Positions 5,298 through 10,304 of a DNA stretch of 10,304 nucleotides are shown in pieces. Within the stretch, counting starts at the first letter, position 1. Each line of letters starts with the position of its first letter. Under the pieces are notes generated by a model, which ran no database searches, was not told the DNA's origin, and worked only from the letters and a program-made list of their open reading frames with translations. This stretch comes from SFEL01 sp045592165 (GTDB lineage: Bacteria > Bacillota > Clostridia > Christensenellales > CAG-138): contig JAZNUG010000066.1 in assembly GCA_045592165.1 (NCBI GenBank), forward strand, positions 1 to 10,304. The letters run 5' to 3'. A program made the translations under genes and the position numbers.

Positions 5298-6788
5298 TTA
5301 GTCCTTCTTGGTGATGGGACCGGCTGCTACCTTGCGGTTGAACCAATTCTGCAGGCACAGACCGATGATGGCCACAAGGCCGAACTGGAATACAACGGTA
5401 CCGAGGTTTTCGATTTCGGTAATCTTCCACCAGGAATCCGGATACCAGCCGATGGACTGGATGCACCACCATGCTACCATGATGATAACAAAGATGGGAA
5501 CCAGCTTCATGGAGAAGTTGTAATACCAGCGGGGAATCTCGAAGTCGCAGCCGTCAGCGTTGATGTAGTTGACGCGGATCTTCTCAGTGCCGTTCTTGAG
5601 CATTACGTAGCCGTACATAAGGCCGCTGATGAGCAGCGCCAGACCCCATACCCAGTCCTGATTCATCAGGAAGTTGATATTGAGGCAGGAGAAGATACCG
5701 ACTGCATAGCAGAATCCGCAGATGGCTGCGACGGCATTCTTGCGCTTCATGCCAAGGTCTACCAGGTTGCATACGCCAACCTCCAGCATATTGAACAGGG
5801 AGGTAACGGCGGCCATGGCCAGGGTGATGAAGAACAGACCGGAGAGAATCCAGCCGCCCTGGAAGGTGCTGAACAGCTGATACATATAGATGAAGGTAAT
5901 GCCGAAGTTGCCCTGACCGCAGGCTTCGTATGCGGCCTCAGGGGAGGGGGAGAGGGCGAAGATGGCGGGGATTACCAGAAGGCCGGCAATGATGGCGCCC
6001 AGGTTGTCGCCCATGCCCATCATAAGGCAGTTGTTGGGGATGTCTTCCTTCTGGCTGGTGTATACGGAGTATACGGTTACCATACCCCAGCCTGCGCCGG
6101 TGGACCATGCGGCCTGAGTAAAGGCCTGGAGCCAGGTGTTGGGATCAAGCAGGTCGGCCATGTCTATATGGAACAGATATTCGATACCTGCAGCGGAACC
6201 GGGGAGACAGCAGGCGTAGATTGCCATGCCGATAAGAACTACGAAAATAAGGGGAATAAGAACCTTACAGACCTTTTCAATACCGGCGGCAACGCCCTTG
6301 TACAGAACGAAGAAGCCGATACCCATACTGACGGTGTGGCCCAGTATAACCACCAGCTTGTTGTCAAGGAAGGTGTTCCAGATACCCTCTGCCTCGGCAA
6401 CGGTAAGGTTGAGAGGACGGCTGACGAGGGAGGATACGCCATAGCGGAAGCAGTAGCCGTTAAGTACGGAATAGTAGGAGGCTATGCCCAGACAGGTCAT
6501 GATTACGAAAAAGCCCATCCATGTGGTCTTTTTGCCGCCCAGATCGCGGAAGGCGCCCAGATTGCCAAGACGGCTGGTTTTGCCCATTACCATTTCGTTG
6601 ATAAGCAGAGGTACAGCAAATATCAACATTGCGATGGTCCATGCGATAACGAAGGAGCCGCCGCCGTTTGCCGCGCATACGCGGGGGAAACGCCAGACAT
6701 TACCTGTACCTATGCACATGCCCAGACAGGCCAGCAGGAAGCCCATTCTGCTTCCCCATTGCTGCTTTGATTCAGTATGAGAGCTCAT
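5298..6788 (-). CDS. Sodium-dependent transporter, NSS (neurotransmitter:sodium symporter) family
   Basis: A 496-residue inner-membrane symporter of the LeuT/MhsT/MetP family, expected to import an amino acid with sodium. The first helix reads LACLGMCIGTGNVWRFP (19-35), with N30 and R33 matching LeuT N27 and R30, followed by NGGGSF (41-46). T329 and S330 match the LeuT sodium-2 pair T354/S355. LLDPNTWLQAFTQAAWSTGAGWG (213-235, conserved ends only) is the family helix-6 region. The unwound part of helix 1 carries M24 and C25 where LeuT has N21 and A22, so its sodium-1 or substrate site may differ. There are about 11 helices. The start ATG 6788 has AGAAGG about 7 bp upstream, a modest site. The downstream partner is the MetS-type subunit, which points to methionine, alanine or similar neutral amino acids, though the substrate is not proven. 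Confidence 0.95.
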   Translation of the reverse strand: MSSHTESKQQWGSRMGFLLACLGMCIGTGNVWRFPRVCAANGGGSFVIAWTIAMLIFAVPLLINEMVMGKTSRLGNLGAFRDLGGKKTTWMGFFVIMTCLGIASYYSVLNGYCFRYGVSSLVSRPLNLTVAEAEGIWNTFLDNKLVVILGHTVSMGIGFFVLYKGVAAGIEKVCKVLIPLIFVVLIGMAIYACCLPGSAAGIEYLFHIDMADLLDPNTWLQAFTQAAWSTGAGWGMVTVYSVYTSQKEDIPNNCLMMGMGDNLGAIIAGLLVIPAIFALSPSPEAAYEACGQGNFGITFIYMYQLFSTFQGGWILSGLFFITLAMAAVTSLFNMLEVGVCNLVDLGMKRKNAVAAICGFCYAVGIFSCLNINFLMNQDWVWGLALLISGLMYGYVMLKNGTEKIRVNYINADGCDFEIPRWYYNFSMKLVPIFVIIMVAWWCIQSIGWYPDSWWKITEIENLGTVVFQFGLVAIIGLCLQNWFNRKVAAGPITKKD

Positions 6789-7051
6789 AAATCAACCTTC
6801 TTTCTGTAAAAATATTGGATGAATTAATAATATATTCAGGCACAAAGCACTAACCTGACCGGATTGTACACGCAAAACACGCCTGCAGAGAAAATCATCT
6901 GCATCTGATATAGCTTGTGTTGTTTGCCGCAAATATAAAGATTGCAACGACAAATTATAGAAATGAAATGCGAAGGACGCATTAAAACATCAAAGAAAAA
7001 TTTATGTAAAAGTGTTTTTCACATTGATAAATATTATATAAACTTATACTC

Positions 7052-7080
7052 ATTATAGACCGATGAATATTCCGATTCAA
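7052..7080 (-). promoter_or_regulatory. Sigma-A type promoter upstream of the NSS operon
   Basis: On the minus strand, TTGAAT (7080-7075) is followed after exactly 17 bp by TATAAT (7057-7052). It is the best promoter in the gap and would give a 5' leader of about 255 bases before the transporter start. A second perfect TATAAT (7038-7033) and a third (6959-6954) lie downstream but lack good -35 elements. Confidence 0.55.
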
Positions 7081-7107
7081 CCCCATGAGATCATTTGATG
7101 CATGGTG

Positions 7108-7132
7108 ATTTCTTGTATTATGCATGAGAAAT
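7108..7132. promoter_or_regulatory. Operator-like inverted repeat
   Basis: ATTTCTTGT at 7108-7116 pairs with ATGAGAAAT at 7124-7132 (two G-U) around a 7-base spacer. It lies 28 bp upstream of the transporter -35 box, and two ATGCATG motifs (7098-7104 and 7120-7126) overlap or flank it. It could bind a regulator of either divergent gene; that is inference from position. Confidence 0.25.
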
Positions 7133-7201
7133 ATTAATGACATGTTTTTCTAACAGAAAAATGTAGATTGATAAACCCTGCTGAAAAAAGAGGGTAAATG
7201 T

Positions 7202-7229
7202 AAAAAAACGCCATATTCTGCCGAATGGC
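7202..7229 (-). terminator. Minus-strand terminator-like hairpin with no obvious gene upstream
   Basis: On the minus strand, GCCATTC and GAATATGGC form a stem (GCCA/TGGC plus TTC/GAA, with a two-base bulge) around GGCA, followed by G and seven U residues. The plus strand shows no T-tract. The only sequence it could terminate is transcription running leftward from or through the Spo0A-like gene, for example an antisense RNA. Confidence 0.4.
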
Positions 7230-7336
7230 TTGCATGACCAAAAAGCAGGGGATAATATCAGAACACGCTACTTTTTTGGGGAAAAAATCACAATGTGCTT
7301 TATATAAAATGTTTTCCGCTGAGGGAGGGGAAATAT

Positions 7337-7684
7337 ATGCGGTGCATGAAGAATGCGGCAAATCTGCTGAGAAATGTGGGTATGCATCCCAAATACAAGG
7401 GCTATGCATATATGCTGCTTATGCTGCAAAAAACACAGGAACAGCCTGAGGCCATGTACAACATCTCTGCGGGGCTGTATCCGCTGGTGATGGAAAGGTA
7501 TGGGGTATCCAGAGCGGCAGTGGAGAGATGCATCCGCTTTGCCATACGAAGAACCTGGGAAAGCGGCAATACCGGCATGCTCAAGGAACTGTTCGGCGCA
7601 TATGAAACCGGATGTATACCCACCACGGGGGAGTTTATCGCTGTAATGACAGAATGCATAATATGTCATCGGGGGCGAAAATAA
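7337..7684 (+). CDS. Stand-alone Spo0A C-terminal-like DNA-binding protein
   Basis: A 115-residue protein consisting almost wholly of the Spo0A effector domain, the helical DNA-binding part of the sporulation master regulator, without a receiver domain. Conserved blocks are GMHPKYKGYAYM (15-26), GLYPLVMERYGVS (46-58), AAVERCIRFAIRRTWESGN (60-78), ELFG (84-87) and PTTGEFIAVM (95-104). In the recognition helix the equivalents of B. subtilis E213, R214 and R217 are kept (E63, R64, R67), while R211 is replaced by A61, so DNA preference may differ. I start at ATG 7337, with GGGAGGGG at 7323-7330 and 6 bp spacing; an in-frame ATG at 7295 lacks this site. With no phosphorylation domain it is likely controlled by its amount or by a partner. 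It is transcribed away from the NSS operon. The target genes are unknown. Confidence 0.88.
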   Translation: MRCMKNAANLLRNVGMHPKYKGYAYMLLMLQKTQEQPEAMYNISAGLYPLVMERYGVSRAAVERCIRFAIRRTWESGNTGMLKELFGAYETGCIPTTGEFIAVMTECIICHRGRK

Positions 7685-7700
7685 GAGGCTGGGGTAAATG

Positions 7701-7729
7701 TGGCAATGACGGTGTTATGATGTTATAAT
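7701..7729 (+). promoter_or_regulatory. Probable promoter of the cyclophilin-chorismate mutase operon
   Basis: A perfect TATAAT at 7724-7729, preceded by TGT as an extended -10, lies 32 bp before the start codon. The -35 position (TGGCAA at 7701-7706, 17 bp spacing) matches poorly, which fits an extended -10 promoter. CGGTG at 7710-7714 and CACCG at 7741-7745 flank the -10 as a possible dyad. Confidence 0.5.
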
Positions 7730-7761
7730 AGAAAAAACAGCACCGCAAAGGAGACTACAAT

Positions 7762-8262
7762 ATGGTAATCATCGAAATGGAAGGCGGCGGCCTCATTAAG
7801 CTGGAGCTGGATTCTGCAGCCGCTCCCAATACTGTTAAGAACTTTAAATACCTTGCAGACAAGGGCTTTTACAATGGCCTTATTTTCCACAGGGTCATCC
7901 CCGGCTTTATGATTCAGGGCGGCTGCCCCGAAGGCAGCGGCATGGGCGGCCCCGGCTATCATATCAAGGGCGAATTTGCCATGAACGGCGTAAACAACAC
8001 CATCCGTCATAAGCGCGGCGTTATCTCCATGGCAAGGGCCATGCATCCCGACAGCGCAGGATCTCAGTTCTTCATCATGCATGCGGATTCTCCCCATCTT
8101 GACGGCCAATATGCCGCATTCGGCAAGGTCGTGGAAGGCATGAACATCGTGGATGAAATCGCTTCCGTGCCCACGGATTTCCGCGACAGGCCCCAGATGG
8201 ATATGCGCATAAAGTCCGTAACACTGGTGGACGAAACCGTGGAAGAACCCGAGAAGGTATAA
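7762..8262 (+). CDS. Cyclophilin-type peptidyl-prolyl cis-trans isomerase
   Basis: A 166-residue single-domain cyclophilin that speeds cis-trans isomerisation of X-Pro bonds in protein folding. It has no signal peptide, so it is cytosolic. The active-site block FHRVIPGFMIQGG (42-54) supplies R44, F49, M50 and Q52, matching human cyclophilin A R55, F60, M61 and Q63. SAGSQFFIM (98-106) and HLDGQYAAFGKVVEGM (112-127) complete the fold. Where cyclophilin A has W121 and H126, this protein has H112 and Y117; bacterial forms often differ here, and weak cyclosporin binding would be expected. The start ATG follows AAAGGAG at 7747-7753 with 8 bp spacing. The chorismate mutase gene starts 2 bp after its stop codon and its ribosome binding site lies inside this gene, so the two are translationally coupled. 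Confidence 0.93.
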   Translation: MVIIEMEGGGLIKLELDSAAAPNTVKNFKYLADKGFYNGLIFHRVIPGFMIQGGCPEGSGMGGPGYHIKGEFAMNGVNNTIRHKRGVISMARAMHPDSAGSQFFIMHADSPHLDGQYAAFGKVVEGMNIVDEIASVPTDFRDRPQMDMRIKSVTLVDETVEEPEKV

Positions 8263-8264
8263 CT

Positions 8265-8561
8265 ATGGAGCAGAAATCTGCAGAACAGCGGATAGGGGAA
8301 CTGCGCAGGGAGATAGACCGCATTGATTCGGAACTTATTACCCTCTTTGAAAAACGCATGGATACCGCCCGGGCCATAGGCTGCATAAAGCGGGAAAACA
8401 ACATGGCTGTAATGAACCAAAACCGTGAAATGCAGGTAAAGGCAAACTGTGAGGCAAACTGCAAAAACAAGGAATACTGCCGATATGCCGAAGCCATGAT
8501 GGAATGCATCATAGGATCATGCCGCGGCATACAGAACGAGGATGTTTCAAAGTCCCTGTAA
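8265..8561 (+). CDS. AroQ-type chorismate mutase, cysteine-rich
   Basis: A 98-residue all-helical protein matching AroQ chorismate mutases, which turn chorismate into prephenate for phenylalanine and tyrosine synthesis. Aligned with the E. coli P-protein domain, R14, R31, K42, R54, E55 and Q90 match the active-site residues R11, R28, K39, R51, E52 and Q88; D48 is replaced by N51. So activity is likely but not certain. Oddly, it has six cysteines (C40, C62, C66, C72, C81, C86), with three in a short stretch (CEANCKNKEYC, 62-72) where relatives have the loop and second helix. These could bind metal or form disulfides. It begins at ATG 8265 with GAGAAGG at 8251-8257 inside the cyclophilin gene. 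No other aromatic pathway gene is present here, so it may serve regulation or a separate product. Confidence 0.82.
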   Translation: MEQKSAEQRIGELRREIDRIDSELITLFEKRMDTARAIGCIKRENNMAVMNQNREMQVKANCEANCKNKEYCRYAEAMMECIIGSCRGIQNEDVSKSL

Positions 8562-8569
8562 TCTTCATG

Positions 8570-8615
8570 CATTATCTGCATGTATAATGGGCAGACTCCT
8601 GCTATGAGCAGGAGC
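8570..8615 (+). promoter_or_regulatory. Stacked inverted repeats and -10-like box at the glycosyltransferase 5' end
   Basis: CATTAT at 8570-8575 mirrors ATAATG at 8584-8589, and a perfect TATAAT lies at 8583-8588 without a clear -35. Next, CTCCTGCT at 8596-8603 and AGCAGGAG at 8607-8614 form a perfect 8-bp stem whose 3-base loop is the candidate start codon ATG 8604-8606. CAGGAGC at 8609-8615 can pair instead with GCTCCTG at 8645-8651, the left arm of the hairpin at 8640-8674, so the two hairpins are mutually exclusive with an alternative pairing. Confidence 0.45.
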
Positions 8616-10208
8616 AGCGCAAAACTATATACCGCATTAAAAACGCTCCTGGGCCAAAAGCCCGGGAGCGTTTTGTCCCATGAAGAACAGTCGTATAGGG
8701 AATATCTGGAAGAGAATTCTCCATCTGCACAAACCCTGGGCGGACAGCGGCAGGCAGATACGGGCGGCCTTCCGGTATTTGCCATTGTCATAATGGGTGA
8801 AGGCAAAAGGACGGAGGATTTACAGCGAACAAAAGCCTCCCTTGCAGATCAGACCTATCCCCGCTGGGAAATCGCTAACAGGCCGGAGGAAGGTCAATGG
8901 GATTTTATAATGTATATGCAGGCGGGGGATATACTTACCCCGGATGCATTGTATCGGTATGCCGTAAATGCAAGCGGGCACGATTTGCTGTACTGCGATG
9001 AGGACAGATGGGGACCGGATGGACGGCAGAGTCCGGTATTTAAGCCGGAGGCGGATATGATAACCCAGCTTTCCTATGATATGCTGGGCAGCGGAATCGC
9101 AGTGAGCCGCAGGCTGTTCAATGCAGCAGGTCCCATGCGGGAATACACCGGAGACCAAAGATACGGCTATAATCTCCGCTGCTTGAAAAAAGCGGAGACT
9201 CCGCACCATATCCCGCGGGTGATGTATACCTGCGGAGAGTACCTGCGCCCCTCAGGTGATGCCCGCCGTCATGTGGAGCAGGCCGCAGGCAGGGGATATT
9301 ATGTTCTGCCGGGGGAATGGCAGGGGAGTTTCCGGGTGGAGGCGGTGGTGAAGCAGCCGGGTGTAGCGGTGATAATAAGCAATAAAAACAGCTGTGAACC
9401 GCTGCTCAGGCTGCTGATGAGCATAGACGGCACGCTGGGACAGCAAAAAGTCAATATACTCATTGCGGACAGGGGCAGTACGGACAGCCGCACCTTGCGA
9501 TACTACGATATACTGGAGCGCAACGGCGCTGCAAAAATTTACCGCGGCGCCGATGTGGGATTGCCTGCATTGCTGAATTCCGCTGCGGCAGAGGCGGATG
9601 CGGATGTGGCGGTGTTCATGCAAAATACTGCAGAGGCTTTGAGCCACAACTGGATAGGAGAGCTGCTCGCCCAGGCCATGCGTAAGGATGTGGGCGCAGC
9701 AGGTCCCAGGATAATCTCTGCAGACGGGAGACTGCTGCACTGCGGCGACGTGATAGGCATGCAGGGCTGGCGGGGTTCTCCGTACAGGGGCTGCGGGGAT
9801 AACAGGGAGGATGAGCGAAAGCTGACCTTCACCCGCACAGTGAGGCGGGTATCCGGCCTGAGCGCCATATGCATGATGGTGCGTATGGAGACATTCTTCA
9901 ATGTAGGCTGCTTTGATGAAAGCTTTGATTCTGCGGGGTTTGATACGGAATTTTGCCTGCGTATGGCAGGATGGGGCTATGCGAGCGTATACGCGCCGAG
10001 GGCGCTGATCAGGTCGTATGATCCCCCTGTGAATATACCTGATACGGATGAGAAGGACGTTCAGCGGTATTACGATGCGGTCAGGGAAACGCTTGTCAGG
10101 GGAGATCCTTACTATAACATCAATTACGATTATTCATCAGCGGTGCCAAGGGCTGCGCTGCATCCTGAGCCGCCGATAAACCTTAATCCGATTTTTTGCG
10201 GGAAATAA
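8580..10208 (+). CDS. Two-domain family 2 glycosyltransferase, partly degenerate
   Basis: A protein of up to 542 residues with two GT-A-like domains in tandem, as in clostridial enzymes that build cell-surface rhamnan or other polysaccharides. An N-terminal block (SYREYLEENSPS, 38-49) precedes domain 1 (about 66-240), which retains QTYPRWEI (91-98), YCDED (138-142) and FKPEADM (154-160). About 45 residues usually found after the first block seem missing, and the LDADD-type motif reads MQAGD (113-117). Domain 2 (about 261-480) has ISNKNS, HNWIGELLAQAMRKDVGAAGP (conserved core) and FDTEFC (454-459), but the NNDTE metal motif reads QNTAEA (348-353). RGDPYYN (507-513) is a typical family tail. 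Sugar-nucleotide binding may thus be weakened. Start choice is open: ATG 8580, ATG 8604 and TTG 8673 (GGGAG 4 bp upstream) are all possible; none has a good spaced ribosome site. Confidence 0.8.
   Translation: MYNGQTPAMSRSSAKLYTALKTLLGQKPGSVLSHEEQSYREYLEENSPSAQTLGGQRQADTGGLPVFAIVIMGEGKRTEDLQRTKASLADQTYPRWEIANRPEEGQWDFIMYMQAGDILTPDALYRYAVNASGHDLLYCDEDRWGPDGRQSPVFKPEADMITQLSYDMLGSGIAVSRRLFNAAGPMREYTGDQRYGYNLRCLKKAETPHHIPRVMYTCGEYLRPSGDARRHVEQAAGRGYYVLPGEWQGSFRVEAVVKQPGVAVIISNKNSCEPLLRLLMSIDGTLGQQKVNILIADRGSTDSRTLRYYDILERNGAAKIYRGADVGLPALLNSAAAEADADVAVFMQNTAEALSHNWIGELLAQAMRKDVGAAGPRIISADGRLLHCGDVIGMQGWRGSPYRGCGDNREDERKLTFTRTVRRVSGLSAICMMVRMETFFNVGCFDESFDSAGFDTEFCLRMAGWGYASVYAPRALIRSYDPPVNIPDTDEKDVQRYYDAVRETLVRGDPYYNINYDYSSAVPRAALHPEPPINLNPIFCGK
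8640..8674 (+). terminator. Terminator-like hairpin inside the 5' end of the glycosyltransferase gene
   Basis: AAAACGCTCCTGGGC at 8640-8654 pairs with GCCCGGGAGCGTTTT at 8660-8674, giving 15 pairs with one T-G and a CAAAA loop. It ends in TTTT and stands 79 bp after the chorismate mutase stop codon. If it acts on RNA it would end the cyclophilin-chorismate mutase transcript or attenuate the glycosyltransferase. The same bases encode part of the reading frame (KTLLGQKPGSVL), so the function is uncertain. Confidence 0.45.
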
Positions 10209-10226
10209 AGGGGAATAATAAACCGG

Positions 10227-10257
10227 TCCGCGGGGTATACATGATATGCTCCGCGGA
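10227..10257 (+). terminator. Hairpin after the glycosyltransferase gene
   Basis: TCCGCGG at 10227-10233 pairs with CCGCGGA at 10251-10257, with weak inner pairing of TAT and ATA. It is 18 bp downstream of the stop codon. There is no U-tract (TCTGC follows), so it is a poor rho-independent terminator but may still end or protect the transcript. The remaining bases to the window edge are AT-rich and hold no gene I can see. Confidence 0.35.
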
Positions 10258-10304
10258 TCTGCTTATCTGAAATATTAAAATAAAGATAATATACAATTCC
10301 CGGA

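Larger units (their letters stand above)
6789..7336. other. 548-bp AT-rich intergenic region between divergent genes
   Basis: No credible protein gene is visible. On the minus strand it holds a promoter for the transporter (7052-7080) and a leader of about 250 bases in which I recognise no known riboswitch or T-box. Dyads include TTTGCCGCAAA at 6923-6933, ATTTCTTGT / ATGAGAAAT at 7108-7132 and TTTTTCT / AGAAAAA at 7145-7161. A minus-strand terminator-like hairpin lies at 7202-7229. A convincing plus-strand promoter for the Spo0A-like gene could not be fixed. Confidence 0.6.

Noticed and set aside
5256..6770. Long plus-strand frame of 504 codons opposite the NSS transporter
   Set aside because: It is the antisense of a clear multi-helix transporter, has no recognisable domain and no ribosome binding site.
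6836..6904. 22-codon minus-strand frame in the transporter leader, a possible leader peptide
   Set aside because: It has no ribosome binding site and no run of a single amino acid of the kind that would sense a substrate; it is probably chance.
7301..7308. TATATAAA as a -10 box for the Spo0A-like gene
   Set aside because: No -35 element lies at an acceptable distance, so I did not call a promoter there.
8075..8806. Minus-strand frame of 243 codons across cyclophilin, chorismate mutase and the glycosyltransferase start
   Set aside because: It is a shadow of three well-supported plus-strand genes, with low-complexity composition.

Overview
The window looks like a piece of a Clostridia (Firmicutes) chromosome. 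The signs are strong GGAGG-type ribosome binding sites, sigma-A style promoters, GC-rich hairpin terminators with U-tracts, a protein made of a Spo0A-type DNA-binding domain, and a YqeB-family molybdenum hydroxylase accessory protein. Base composition is roughly balanced in most genes and AT-rich in the largest intergenic gap. I cannot name a genus; a gut-associated spore-former or a relative of one is my best guess. There are no rRNA or tRNA genes, CRISPR arrays, transposases or phage genes, so this is mostly ordinary chromosomal sequence.

Left part (1-2600): a Nudix hydrolase is followed by a small two-helix membrane protein. A convergent terminator separates them from a minus-strand yqeB gene. 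yqeB is divergent from a coiled-coil protein with two zinc ribbons, and the gap between them holds a clear minus-strand promoter.

Centre (2600-5300): an L-cysteine desulfidase and a PlsC-type acyltransferase with a zinc-ribbon C-terminal extension lie 20 bp apart and are probably co-transcribed. A strong terminator-like hairpin stands just before the desulfidase. Two hairpin terminators in opposite orientation close the acyltransferase and the converging transporter operon.

Right-centre (5180-7336): the minus strand carries an NSS-family sodium-dependent transporter and, directly behind it, a 33-residue MetS-type small subunit. Their upstream region is a 548-bp AT-rich gap with a good minus-strand promoter about 260 bp from the start codon and several dyads.

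Right part (7337-10304): a stand-alone Spo0A C-terminal-like DNA-binding protein comes first. A cyclophilin and a cysteine-rich AroQ-type chorismate mutase follow with coupled spacing. The last gene is a two-domain family-2 glycosyltransferase whose acidic metal-binding motifs look degenerate. Its 5' end overlaps three stacked inverted repeats, including a terminator-like hairpin and a stem with a candidate ATG in its loop. This attenuator-like arrangement is the most unusual structure in the window.
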